The notes under the pieces: model-generated
Told to the model about the DNA's origin: nothing
The model's database searches: none
What the model saw: only the letters and a program-made list of their open reading frames with translations
Part shown: positions 11,234 to 18,453 of the stretch, in pieces
How the letters are laid out: each line of letters begins with the position of its first letter
How positions within the stretch are numbered: position 1 is the stretch's first letter
NCBI RefSeq assembly: GCF_030489605.1
Contig: NZ_JAUKFY010000020.1
Location: 1-64,000 of the forward strand
Reading direction: 5' to 3'
DNA length: 64,000 nucleotides
DNA from: Brevibacillus laterosporus
GTDB lineage: Bacteria; Bacillota; Bacilli; Brevibacillales; Brevibacillaceae
Translations under genes and position numbers: made by a program

Positions 11234-11449
11234 TTATGAAAAGGTATGGTAAACGGGTTTTGATTGTTTCTGCGGCGAACTTTGCTCTTCTTTTTTCGAA
11301 GACGATTCTTCGCGATTTACATCAGTAATGTCGATTGACTTTTTATCTTGTTCTTTTTTCCGCCAGGCATGCATATACTTGGCCACTGCTGGTGTTACGG
11401 CTGCAACAAACGCTACAGCACCCATTGCTATCCATGTAGACCTGTTCAT
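11234..11449 (-). CDS. Small single-pass membrane protein, unknown
   Basis: The 71 residues begin with one hydrophobic helix (about 5-24, WIAMGAVAFVAAVTPAVA) followed by a basic stretch and a charged, Ser/Lys/Gln-rich, probably disordered tail. AAGGAGG stands eight bases before the ATG at 11449, so expression is likely. It is convergent with aceBA and divergent from the stress cluster. No family is recognised. Confidence 0.7.
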   Translation of the reverse strand: MNRSTWIAMGAVAFVAAVTPAVAKYMHAWRKKEQDKKSIDITDVNREESSSKKEEQSSPQKQSKPVYHTFS

Positions 11450-11632
11450 TGGAAATTCCTCCTTATATTGATCATCTAGGCTAACTCTCGATAATCCCCT
11501 TGAGTATAGCGACGGTGAAAAGGAGTGGATGCTTTCGTTGCGCTGTTTTTAGGGGTGAGTGCTTATTTTTTACCCAACTGATAGATTACTGAAACAAGCA
11601 AGGAAGAGCAGTTTAAATTGCCGATATTTTTT

Positions 11633-11658
11633 GTTTCAGATAAAAAAAGCTAGGGTAA
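11633..11658 (+). promoter_or_regulatory. Sigma-B-type promoter of the YflT-like gene
   Basis: GTTTCA (11633-11638), 14-bp spacer, GGGTAA (11653-11658) fits the sigma-B pattern GTTTaa-N12-15-GGGtAt. It lies 46 bp before the ATG of a general-stress gene that is sigma-B dependent in B. subtilis. Confidence 0.7.
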
Positions 11659-11704
11659 GGAAAGAGCAAGCAAGAAACATAAACATTTGAAGGAGGAATG
11701 AACA

Positions 11705-12031
11705 ATGGTACCACACGTTCATGTAGTAGAAAACGGAGTACAAGTAAGAGAGGTTATACAACAGTTCGACCGTTTGGGATACGCTCCTGATCATATTTAT
11801 GTACTAGCCCATGATGAAAAGCGGACCCATACCCTTGCTGAAACTACAGAAATCCAGGAAGTAGGAGTACGCGAGGAAGGAGTATTGGGTAGTATCGCTA
11901 ATTTATTCCGTTCTCGTGGAGATGAATTGCGCTCTAAAATGGAATCGCTAGGATTAAGCAAATCAGAAGCAGAGCGTTATGAGCGTGAATTGGACAATGG
12001 GCGCGTATTAGTAGTGGCGAAACCAAGCTAA
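11705..12031 (+). CDS. General stress protein, YflT-like (GSP17M domain)
   Basis: This 108-residue protein resembles the heat-induced stress protein YflT family: a short alpha/beta N-terminal domain beginning with VHVVENGVQVREVIQQF and YAPDHIYVLAHDEKRT, then a helical LGLSKSEAERYERELDNGRVLVVAK segment. In B. subtilis the family belongs to the sigma-B regulon and the molecular role is unknown. AAGGAGG precedes the ATG. A sigma-B-type promoter and the rsbV-rsbW-sigB genes just downstream support a stress role. Confidence 0.85.
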   Translation: MVPHVHVVENGVQVREVIQQFDRLGYAPDHIYVLAHDEKRTHTLAETTEIQEVGVREEGVLGSIANLFRSRGDELRSKMESLGLSKSEAERYERELDNGRVLVVAKPS

Positions 12032-12064
12032 ACCAAATAAAAGCGCACGGATGAAAAAGCGCAC

Positions 12065-12093
12065 GGGGGAATCTCATTAGGTGGGATTCTCCC
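12065..12093 (+). terminator. Hairpin between the YflT-like gene and rsbV
   Basis: A 12-bp stem (12065-12076 with 12082-12093, two G-U pairs) has a 5-nt loop but no clear T run, so it may be a weak terminator or an RNA-stability element. A direct repeat AAAAGCGCACGG lies before it. Confidence 0.45.
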
Positions 12094-12205
12094 AATCTTG
12101 CATACCGTCAAAGAGATGTATGAAATGCTTTTCGACTGATTCAATAACAGATAAATGTGGTTACATGATAACAGATCAGTTATTAATGCAGAGGTGATAA
12201 AGAGA

Positions 12206-12562
12206 ATGAACCCAACGAATATTTTTGAAGTGACAACGCAGGAAACCGAGTCAGGGACAATTGTATTTCTGCAGGGTCAGCTTGATTTATCGATGGCTCC
12301 TTATTTTCGAACGGTTTTGGAGCCCCTCGTTGTACAAAAGAACAAAACATTAACCTTAAATCTACGAGATTTACGATATATCGATAGTACAGGGATAGGA
12401 ATTATTATTTCCTTTCTTAAAATGCGAAATGAAATGGGAACAACTTTGAATGTAGAGGAAGTTTCTCCTAAAACCCAGCGTCTATTCGATATGATTGGGA
12501 TTACGAAGTTTTTAATGCCACAAAAGGAATCACGTATGGATAAGACAGGAGGAACGGCATGA
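12206..12562 (+). CDS. rsbV: Anti-anti-sigma factor RsbV
   Basis: RsbV is a STAS-domain protein that, when unphosphorylated, binds RsbW and frees sigma-B. The 118 residues show the conserved phosphorylation site Ser61 in IDSTGIG. ATG 12206 is chosen because GAGGTG lies nine bases upstream and the protein then begins close to the usual STAS start; a longer frame from 12155 has no good binding site. It is the first gene of rsbV-rsbW-sigB, with a 4-base ATGA overlap into rsbW. No clear sigma-B promoter is seen in the 170 bp upstream. Confidence 0.93.
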   Translation: MNPTNIFEVTTQETESGTIVFLQGQLDLSMAPYFRTVLEPLVVQKNKTLTLNLRDLRYIDSTGIGIIISFLKMRNEMGTTLNVEEVSPKTQRLFDMIGITKFLMPQKESRMDKTGGTA

Positions 12563-13059
12563 TTGCTCAAAATAAATTAGTCCGTATGACCATACCTGCT
12601 CATGCTGACTTTATCGATGTAGTTCGGCTTTCTTTATATGGATTAGCAACCAGAATGGGCTTTACTTTTGAAGAAATTGAGGATATGAAAGTAGCTGTAT
12701 CAGAAGCTTGTAATAATGTTATTGTTCATGCCTATGCAGGAATGGCAGAAGGTTTTATTGACGTGGCATTCGAGACGGCTCCTGATAGTCTGCGCATTGT
12801 CATTAAAGACTATGGAGAGAGCTTTGATTATAAAACGGTGTCTGAAAAGGCGGACTCTTTACATGATAAAGAAATAGCGGATATTAAGGCCGGCGGATTA
12901 GGAATTTACATGATGCAAGCGCTGATGGATGAGGTAGAGGTATCAAACGATAATGGTACAGAGGTGGTACTTACTAAATGGCTTGGCAGAAGTCTAGGAG
13001 GGAATACGCATGCAGCAGAATCCAATGTTAGCGTCATCTCCCGGGATAGTAGAGAGTGA
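12559..13059 (+). CDS. rsbW: Anti-sigma-B factor / serine kinase RsbW
   Basis: RsbW binds sigma-B and holds it inactive, and phosphorylates RsbV. It is a GHKL-fold kinase of 166 residues: N-box SEACNNVIVHAY (about 48-59), G1 box DYGESFD and G2 box GGLGIYMM. The ATG overlaps the rsbV stop, and the last 50 bases overlap sigB, so stoichiometry is probably set by translational coupling. The partner-switch module is complete for RsbV-RsbW-sigma-B, but no PP2C phosphatase (RsbU/RsbP/RsbX) is adjacent. Confidence 0.95.
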   Translation: MIAQNKLVRMTIPAHADFIDVVRLSLYGLATRMGFTFEEIEDMKVAVSEACNNVIVHAYAGMAEGFIDVAFETAPDSLRIVIKDYGESFDYKTVSEKADSLHDKEIADIKAGGLGIYMMQALMDEVEVSNDNGTEVVLTKWLGRSLGGNTHAAESNVSVISRDSRE

Positions 13060-13801
13060 TCTGGAAAAGATACGAAGGTATCAGGATACAGGTTGCCAAG
13101 AACTGGCTACGGATTTATTAATAAGTTATGATTCTATGATTAAAATGGCGGCTAAAAAGATCTCTCGTAACTGTCGGGATTTTTATGAGGATTTATATCA
13201 GATTGGGCAGATATCATTACTCCGCTCATTAGAGCAATTTGATGCTAGTTTAGGATTTGCTTTTGAACCTTATGCGATGAAAAGTTTAATTGGGCATATG
13301 AAAAATTACTTGAGAGATAAATCTTGGTATGTTCAGGTGCCACGTCGCATTAAGGAAAAAGGCGCACGTATTCAACAAGTTATAGATGAGTTAACCATTA
13401 TATTGGAGCGATCTCCAGACGTTGGGGAAATTGCTGATAAAATGGAAATGTCTGTAGAAGAAGCAATTGAGGTATTAGCTGGTCGTGAGTATTACCAACT
13501 AACTTCTCTTGATGCACCTCTAAGTACAGACGAGGGCGGGTCAACAATTGGAGATTTAGTCAGTTCACCAGTGGACGATTTTGGAGCGCTCGAAAATCAG
13601 TTGGATTTAAAAGAGGCGTTAGAGCAATTAAAAGAAGAGGAACAAAAAGTCATATATTCTGCATACATAGATGGTCTATCACAGCGAACTATTGCTAATG
13701 AATTGGGGATTTCACAGATGAGTGTATGCCGTATCCAAAAAAGAGCGGTTAAGAAGCTGCGCAATCTATTATCGACAGGTCATATTGCTTCAGAAAAATA
13801 G
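13010..13801 (+). CDS. sigB: RNA polymerase sigma-B factor
   Basis: The 263-residue sigma-70-family protein has region 2 (EDLYQIGQISLLRSLEQFD), region 3 (VQVPRRIKEKG) and region 4 helix-turn-helix (QRTIANELGISQMSVCRIQKRAVKKL). Position behind rsbV-rsbW identifies it as sigma-B, the general-stress factor. The start at ATG 13010 has AGGAGGG upstream and lies 50 bases inside rsbW, a larger overlap than usual. Sigma-B-like promoters precede the flanking small genes. A terminator follows at once, so rsbX is absent. Confidence 0.95.
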   Translation: MQQNPMLASSPGIVESDLEKIRRYQDTGCQELATDLLISYDSMIKMAAKKISRNCRDFYEDLYQIGQISLLRSLEQFDASLGFAFEPYAMKSLIGHMKNYLRDKSWYVQVPRRIKEKGARIQQVIDELTIILERSPDVGEIADKMEMSVEEAIEVLAGREYYQLTSLDAPLSTDEGGSTIGDLVSSPVDDFGALENQLDLKEALEQLKEEEQKVIYSAYIDGLSQRTIANELGISQMSVCRIQKRAVKKLRNLLSTGHIASEK

Positions 13802-13806
13802 AGAAG

Positions 13807-13835
13807 ACACGTTATGTAATAGCGTGTTTTTTTTA
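13807..13835 (+). terminator. Terminator after sigB
   Basis: A 9-bp stem (13807-13815 with 13819-13827, one G-U pair) with loop GTA is followed by a long T run. Confidence 0.9.
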
Positions 13836-13888
13836 TACGATCTATTTCTGATAGCGTGAGTGTTGCTTCATTTATGATAAATTAACCT

Positions 13889-13915
13889 GTTTCAAATAAA
13901 AGAACGCTTGGTTAT
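13889..13915 (+). promoter_or_regulatory. Sigma-B-type promoter before a 45-codon ORF
   Basis: GTTTCA (13889-13894), 15-bp spacer, GGTTAT (13910-13915). It uses the same -35 as the promoter at 11633 and is placed 48 bp before an ORF with a strong ribosome binding site. Confidence 0.55.
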
Positions 13916-13963
13916 ATTCATGCTACAACCGAAAATAAATAAAACAGGAATGGAGGAGTTCTT

Positions 13964-14101
13964 ATGAGATGTAGAGCTGGGGTATGGAGCCGGATGCCGC
14001 TTCGAAGCAGGTTGCAAATTCTTGTAGACGTTATCTCCGAACAGAAGCAAGCTAGAACAAATTGGTTAGAAAATTCTGATTTAATTAAGGTTTTAAGGTG
14101 A
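13964..14101 (+). CDS. 45-residue basic protein, unknown
   Basis: The ORF starts MRCRAGVWSRMPLRSRLQILVD and ends DLIKVLR. GGAGGAG lies five bases before the ATG, the best translation signal in this stretch, and a sigma-B-type promoter is suitably placed upstream. The peptide is Arg-rich, with a possible amphipathic helix (about 12-31). No family is recognised. It precedes glsB by 63 bp and may be cotranscribed with it. That it is a real gene is inference from signals, not homology. Confidence 0.55.
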   Translation: MRCRAGVWSRMPLRSRLQILVDVISEQKQARTNWLENSDLIKVLR

Positions 14102-14164
14102 TGGGATTCGAAACCTTACAATAGTCGCTACTACAGATAAATTACAAAGTAAGGAGTGATTGAT

Positions 14165-14419
14165 ATGTTGCATTTTATCATCATGATTATTATGGCAATT
14201 GTCATTGGCATTCTCGGCGATGCCTTAGTAAAAAATAGTATGCCAGGTGGCTTGATCGGTTCTATGATTGCAGGCTTTGCTGGAGCATGGCTAGGCTCAC
14301 TGATTTTAGGTAATTGGGGACCTGTCATTGGTGGATTTGCTGTAATTCCAGCCATAATAGGCGCTGCATTGTTTGTTTTCATCCTAGGATTATTCTCCCG
14401 AGCAGCAGGACGAGCTTAG
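14165..14419 (+). CDS. GlsB/YeaQ/YmgE-family stress membrane protein
   Basis: The 84 residues form three hydrophobic helices with Gly-rich turns (PGGLIGSMIAGFAGAWLGSLI...NWGPVIGGFAVIPAIIGA), the pattern of the GlsB/YeaQ/YmgE (transglycosylase-associated) family of small stress-induced inner-membrane proteins. The start at ATG 14165 has AAGGAG eight bases upstream. Placement directly after the sigB operon fits a general-stress role. The molecular activity of the family is not known. Confidence 0.88.
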   Translation: MLHFIIMIIMAIVIGILGDALVKNSMPGGLIGSMIAGFAGAWLGSLILGNWGPVIGGFAVIPAIIGAALFVFILGLFSRAAGRA

Positions 14420-14479
14420 AGCATAACCATCCTGATAGCTATTTTCATAAACAAATAATAAAGCGTAGGAGGTAGTTAC

Positions 14480-14746
14480 ATGCAAAAGAATATAGAAGTA
14501 AAAAATACGTTGCTTGAGATTGTGATTGCTGTTCTGCCCAGCTTAACGGATGCTGTTATTAAAACATTAGAAAAAACGATTGAAAATTCCCGGCGTACAC
14601 CTCAGAGCTCAAGAAGTGATGGCTTGTCTCATCCCCCTTTTTATACAGGAGATGCTAAAGAAGTGGCAGCTACTTCTGACTCAGATAAGCGCACAACGGA
14701 CAAATCTAATCGCAATGAAGCCACTTCAAGCTCAAATGAACCATAG
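14480..14746 (+). CDS. 88-residue protein with disordered tail, unknown
   Basis: The N-terminal 35 residues (LLEIVIAVLPSLTDAVIKTLEKTIENS) look like one or two amphipathic helices, and the rest is a Ser/Thr/Asp-rich low-complexity tail. AGGAGG is placed seven bases before the ATG. It follows glsB by 60 bp and ends at a terminator, so the last transcription unit of the stress island probably includes it. No homologue is recognised. Confidence 0.65.
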   Translation: MQKNIEVKNTLLEIVIAVLPSLTDAVIKTLEKTIENSRRTPQSSRSDGLSHPPFYTGDAKEVAATSDSDKRTTDKSNRNEATSSSNEP

Positions 14747-14762
14747 AAGCTTGCTAGACATA

Positions 14763-14798
14763 GGGTGGGTGAGTCAAGGCACTCACCTACCTTTTTGT
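14763..14798 (+). terminator. Terminator after the stress island
   Basis: A 12-bp stem (14763-14774 with 14781-14792, G-U pairs) is followed by five T. Confidence 0.85.
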
Positions 14799-14878
14799 CT
14801 GTCAATGGTATTATCCTGCAAGGATTACTAACAAATAAGCGGGAGATTGTAGTGGTGATCGATCCAAAAGTGAAGAGT

Positions 14879-14907
14879 TTGAAGTTCAACACCTCGCGAG
14901 CTATACT
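14879..14907 (+). promoter_or_regulatory. Sigma-A promoter of tadA
   Basis: TTGAAG (14879-14884), 17-bp spacer, TATACT (14902-14907), 41 bp before the tadA ATG. Confidence 0.7.
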
Positions 14908-14948
14908 GAAGATTAATAGAAAATGGGTGCGGAAAGTAGTGATGATAA

Positions 14949-15449
14949 ATGGAACCACAACACGAGAGATTTATGAGAGAAGCGATGAATGAAGCAAAAA
15001 AAGCAGCAGCATTAGGAGAGGTTCCAATCGGTGCGGTTATCGTACGAAACGGAGAGATTGTCGGCAGAGGATACAATCTGCGTGAAACGCAAAAGGACCC
15101 GACTTTACATGCCGAAATGATTGCCATCCGGGAAGCGAGTCAAAATCTAGGGGGATGGCGGTTAATCGGCTGTGACCTGTATGTGACTCTGGAGCCATGT
15201 CCGATGTGTGCAGGCGCAATTGTGCAAAGTCGGATTGAACAGGTTTATTACGGAGCAACTGATCCAAAAGCCGGCTGTGCGGGAACTTTGATGAATTTAT
15301 GCGCTGAACCAAGATTTAACCATCAGGTGCCTGTATGGGCAGGGATATTGCAAGAAGAATGTCAGATGATGCTTAAGGATTTTTTCCGACAACTGCGAAA
15401 AAAGAAGAAGGAAGATGCAAAGAACATCTCCCTCACACAAACTGATTAG
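14949..15449 (+). CDS. tadA: tRNA-specific adenosine deaminase
   Basis: TadA deaminates A34 to inosine in the anticodon of tRNA-Arg(ACG), which allows decoding of CGN codons. The 166 residues carry the zinc site H54-A-E56 and P83-C84-P-M-C87, and the C-terminal DFFRQLRKKKK tail typical of the family. The ribosome binding site is weak. It is convergent with a pseudouridine synthase whose stop lies 15 bp away, without a terminator between them. In B. subtilis it likewise precedes the scRNA and dnaX. Confidence 0.96.
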   Translation: MEPQHERFMREAMNEAKKAAALGEVPIGAVIVRNGEIVGRGYNLRETQKDPTLHAEMIAIREASQNLGGWRLIGCDLYVTLEPCPMCAGAIVQSRIEQVYYGATDPKAGCAGTLMNLCAEPRFNHQVPVWAGILQEECQMMLKDFFRQLRKKKKEDAKNISLTQTD

Positions 15450-15463
15450 ATTCTGATATTCGC

Positions 15464-16192
15464 TTACTCGGCTTCTTGTCCTTTACGCAAGGAGTTCAAT
15501 TCTTCTTCCGTCAGTTCACGGAATTCACCTAGCTCAAGTGATTCGTCGAGTAAGAGAGGACCCATGCGAACGCGTTTTAAATAGATAACTTTAAGGTCGA
15601 AAGCGGCAAACATACGCTTAACCTGATGATATTTTCCTTCCATGATGGTCACATGAATTTCAGAAATGTCCCCTGAATGAAGAATTTCGAGAGTAGCTGG
15701 CATGGTTTCATAACCGTCATCCAACGTTACACCTTGCTTGAAAGCAGCGATATGCTCCTCTGTAACACGCCCCTGAATCCGGGCAAAATACTCTTTATCT
15801 ACTTTCTTCTTAGGAGAAAGCAGGCTATGGGAGAGTTGTCCATCGTTGGTTAGAAGGAGAAGTCCTTCGGTGTCAATATCGAGACGACCGACAGGGTGTA
15901 CTTTATGTCTCCATTCATCTGGCAATAAATCGACAACGGTTTCATGCAGAGCATCCTCAGTTGCTGAAATGACACCGGCTGGTTTATTAAGCATGACGAA
16001 TACCCAACGTTTGAATTGAAGCGGTACACCGTCAATTTCTATATGCTGTTGCTCTGGAATGACGTGCATACCAGGATCGGTTGCCACGACACCATCAACG
16101 GTAACGATGCGCTGTTTGATCAGTTGTTTTACTTCCTTGCGAGTTCCTTTTCCTGTGTTAGCTAATATTTTATCTAGACGTTCACGTTTCAT
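15464..16192 (-). CDS. RsuA-family 16S rRNA pseudouridine synthase
   Basis: The 242-residue protein has an N-terminal S4 RNA-binding domain (about 1-60, RLDKILANTGKGTRKEVKQLI) and a pseudouridine synthase catalytic domain with Asp105 in VGRLDIDTEGLLLLTNDG and the GKYHQVKRMF motif. It belongs to the RsuA/RluB/E/F group; RsuA modifies U516 of 16S rRNA. Bacillus has several such paralogues (YtzG, RluB), so the exact target is not certain. It is transcribed against its neighbours. Confidence 0.9.
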   Translation of the reverse strand: MKRERLDKILANTGKGTRKEVKQLIKQRIVTVDGVVATDPGMHVIPEQQHIEIDGVPLQFKRWVFVMLNKPAGVISATEDALHETVVDLLPDEWRHKVHPVGRLDIDTEGLLLLTNDGQLSHSLLSPKKKVDKEYFARIQGRVTEEHIAAFKQGVTLDDGYETMPATLEILHSGDISEIHVTIMEGKYHQVKRMFAAFDLKVIYLKRVRMGPLLLDESLELGEFRELTEEELNSLRKGQEAE

Positions 16193-16313
16193 TCATTCAG
16201 CCTCACTTTGTTCTTCCTTTCTCCCTATATTGGCTGATCTGATAACGAAAATCAAGGAGACACTCTTTGAAATATACTTGCTTGCTTTTTCCTGTGCTGG
16301 ATTTGTTTATCGC

Positions 16314-16343
16314 TTGCTTATCCCAATTCTATTATGGTATGCT
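16314..16343 (+). promoter_or_regulatory. Promoter of the SRP RNA gene
   Basis: TTGCTT (16314-16319), 18-bp spacer, TATGCT (16338-16343). A start near 16350 would leave about 30 nt of 5' precursor before the mature RNA, as known for B. subtilis scRNA. Confidence 0.55.
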
Positions 16344-16380
16344 AAGTAAGCAAAAGGTTTTCAGTACTTTGTTTATAAAG

Positions 16381-16652
16381 TTTGCCGTGCTAGATGGGGA
16401 GGTTGCGGTGCCCTGTAGCCTGCAATCCGCAATAGCAGGATTGAATTCCTATCAGCGGTCATTTTATGTGAGGTCTGCCTTATACCGTTGGTGTTGAGGA
16501 TTGGGTCCTATGCAACGTGAACCTATGAACCTGGTCAGGTCCGGAAGGAAGCAGCCATAAGTAGGACCTTGCGTGTGCCGTAGGGTAGCCTGGTCTGAGT
16601 CAATTGTATGAGTAACGCTCGGATGGAATGTATCAATGATAGGTGCACGGCA
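16381..16652 (+). ncRNA. ffs: Signal recognition particle RNA, long (scRNA) form
   Basis: This is the RNA core of the signal recognition particle. The universal domain IV loop is present as GGTCAGGTCCGGAAGGAAGC (16533-16552). The ends TGCCGTGC (16383-16390) and GCACGGCA (16645-16652) pair. The GGGGAGGTTGCGGTGCCCTG segment (16396-16415) corresponds to the Alu domain of the 271-nt Bacillus RNA, giving about 272 nt. Its place between tadA and dnaX is conserved. Mature ends are estimated from pairing and similarity to B. subtilis. Confidence 0.93.
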
Positions 16653-16667
16653 TCTATACATATAACT

Positions 16668-16698
16668 AAAACGTCACTTTACTAAGTGGCGTTTTTTG
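16668..16698 (+). terminator. Terminator of the SRP RNA
   Basis: A 10-bp stem (16670-16679 with 16684-16693, one G-U pair) is followed by six T. Confidence 0.9.
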
Positions 16699-16771
16699 TT
16701 GTTACCTGGCGAAGAGTAGCGATATATTTTGGAGGAAAACTATTCCATCCAAGCAGGGGCTTACCATTTTG

Positions 16772-16800
16772 TTGCCGAATCTCTATTTGAAGTCTACTAA
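16772..16800 (+). promoter_or_regulatory. Possible promoter of the histidine kinase gene
   Basis: TTGCCG (16772-16777), 17-bp spacer, TACTAA (16795-16800). A moderate match to sigma-A. Confidence 0.4.
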
Positions 16801-16848
16801 AAGTAATAAACGCTTACTGTAAGTAATGGGGAAGGGGAGAGGCAACAG

Positions 16849-18282
16849 TTGGAGAAAATGATAACGTCACAGAAGTGCCATGCTTTCTCAAGACTAAAGC
16901 AATACTCACAGCATATCAAACACGCCTTGCTCATAGTTGATGGACAGGGTCTTATTTTGGAAGTGAGTGAAGCATTATTGCAGGCGACAGGATTCAGCTA
17001 CGAACAGATCATCGCTGCACCATTTCAAAAAGTAGTACCGTATATGAATTCTGTTAGACATCTTTATGATAGTTTATTAGAAAAAGAAAAACAGTCATCA
17101 AAGCCAACAGAAATGATTTATCAGGATGTTCAGGGGAAAAAATCAAAAACACCTGTTATGATTACGATTTCTTATAAAAATGGGGAGCCGATCTATTTTT
17201 TTCATTTCTTCCAGCTAACCAAGGATTTATCCATATCCCTATCCCAACGCATGGCTAACCAGCTCACCTCTGAAATTAATTTGGGTGTCGTCGTTCTAGA
17301 TGTTCAGGCTCGATTGGTCGATATCAGTCAAGTGGCCTGTAAAATATTGGGTGTAGAACGAATGCTTGTATTAAATCAGCATATTGATCAGGTTTTTGCA
17401 GGGATTCCTGAGGAGCAGCGACTAGTACAGCGAGAGCTTTTAGAAGGGGTAAAATTCCAAAATAAAGCGATGTCCTGGACAAATCAAAAGCAACGTTACG
17501 AGCTGTTAGTAGACTCTAATACCTTGCATAATGAAACAGGTCAAATTGTTGGAGCTTATGTTATCTTCAAAGATGTGACCAATATGCGTTCCTTAGAACA
17601 AAAGATTGAACGGAGTGACCGGCTGGCGATGATCGGTCAGATAGCGGCAGGCACAGCCCATGAAATAAGAAATCCGTTAACCTCAATCAAAGGGTTTTTA
17701 CAAATGTTTCAGCAATCATTTAAGGAAAATGGGATGGATAAAGAAAAGACCTTTACTGATATTATGTTAACTGAGCTGCATCGGATTAATTCATTAGTAA
17801 GTGAATTTCTGCTTCTGAGTAAACCTCGCGATGTTCAATATCAAATGATCAGTTTACATACTGTCTTTGAAGAAATCATGCCTATCGTTGAAAATGAAGC
17901 ACTGTTGCATGGAATTGAGGTTCGTTATACAGGGACAGAGGCCTTACCAATGGTTGTCGGTGATGCTGAATTATTAAAGCAGGTCTTCTTAAATATCTGT
18001 AAGAATGGAATGGAAGCAATGGGGAATGAGGGAACCCTGACGGTATCATACCATTATGAAGAGGATTGCAATAAGATTAGTCTAAATATTCAAGATACGG
18101 GTCCTGGGATACCCGGATATTTAATTGATAAGATTTTCGATCCTTTTTTCACAACAAAGGATGAAGGAACTGGGCTAGGATTATCTGTTTGCCAAAAAAT
18201 CATTCACGATATTGGAGGACAAATTCGTGTCTCCTCTAAAGGATTTGGAACGACCTTTCACATTTTATTATCATATATCTAA
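16849..18282 (+). CDS. Orphan PAS-domain sensor histidine kinase (sporulation-kinase type)
   Basis: The 477 residues contain two PAS-like domains (about 22-125 and 140-245), a HisKA dimerisation domain with phospho-acceptor His271 in AAGTAHEIRNPLTSIKGF, and a HATPase domain with N-box Asn386 (FLNICKNGMEAM), G1 DTGPGIP and G2 GTGLGLSVC. No membrane helix is evident, so the sensor is cytosolic. There is no response regulator gene nearby, which is typical of the KinA-E family that feeds Spo0F; the HEIRNPLTS motif is also that of this family. Start TTG 16849 has AAGGGGAGAGG just upstream. The signal sensed is unknown. Confidence 0.85.
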   Translation: MEKMITSQKCHAFSRLKQYSQHIKHALLIVDGQGLILEVSEALLQATGFSYEQIIAAPFQKVVPYMNSVRHLYDSLLEKEKQSSKPTEMIYQDVQGKKSKTPVMITISYKNGEPIYFFHFFQLTKDLSISLSQRMANQLTSEINLGVVVLDVQARLVDISQVACKILGVERMLVLNQHIDQVFAGIPEEQRLVQRELLEGVKFQNKAMSWTNQKQRYELLVDSNTLHNETGQIVGAYVIFKDVTNMRSLEQKIERSDRLAMIGQIAAGTAHEIRNPLTSIKGFLQMFQQSFKENGMDKEKTFTDIMLTELHRINSLVSEFLLLSKPRDVQYQMISLHTVFEEIMPIVENEALLHGIEVRYTGTEALPMVVGDAELLKQVFLNICKNGMEAMGNEGTLTVSYHYEEDCNKISLNIQDTGPGIPGYLIDKIFDPFFTTKDEGTGLGLSVCQKIIHDIGGQIRVSSKGFGTTFHILLSYI

Positions 18283-18288
18283 AAGAAC

Positions 18289-18336
18289 ATAGCGTTCGGG
18301 ACATCTTTCAGTGTGAGAGATGGGGCCGGGCGCTAT
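18289..18336 (+). terminator. Long hairpin after the kinase gene
   Basis: An 11-bp outer stem (18289-18299 with 18326-18336, two G-U pairs) encloses a second short stem. The tail is ATTATTT rather than a clean T run, so termination may be partial. Confidence 0.5.
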
Positions 18337-18373
18337 ATTATTTGAGCGGAAATATGGTTTGGTGTAACCAACT

Positions 18374-18403
18374 TTGGAAAAAGGCTATTGCTTATAGTAT
18401 AAT
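18374..18403 (+). promoter_or_regulatory. Sigma-A promoter of dnaX
   Basis: TTGGAA (18374-18379), 18-bp spacer, TATAAT (18398-18403), 50 bp before the dnaX ATG. Confidence 0.75.
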
Positions 18404-18453
18404 AAATAAGATGGAAAAGGTTTGACAAAACAGGTGAGAAGGAGTGAGCAAGG

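Noticed and set aside
12037-12067. Direct repeat AAAAGCGCACGG as a mobile-element or CRISPR trace
   Set aside because: Only two copies 19 bp apart and no flanking transposase or further repeats; probably chance or a remnant of hairpin duplication.
12098-12205. Sigma-B promoter directly before rsbV
   Set aside because: GGTTAC at about 12163 has no GTTT at the right distance; no convincing match could be made.
14765-14992. A 75-codon frame between the stress island and tadA
   Set aside because: It starts inside the terminator hairpin at 14763-14798, has no binding site and overlaps the tadA promoter and start.
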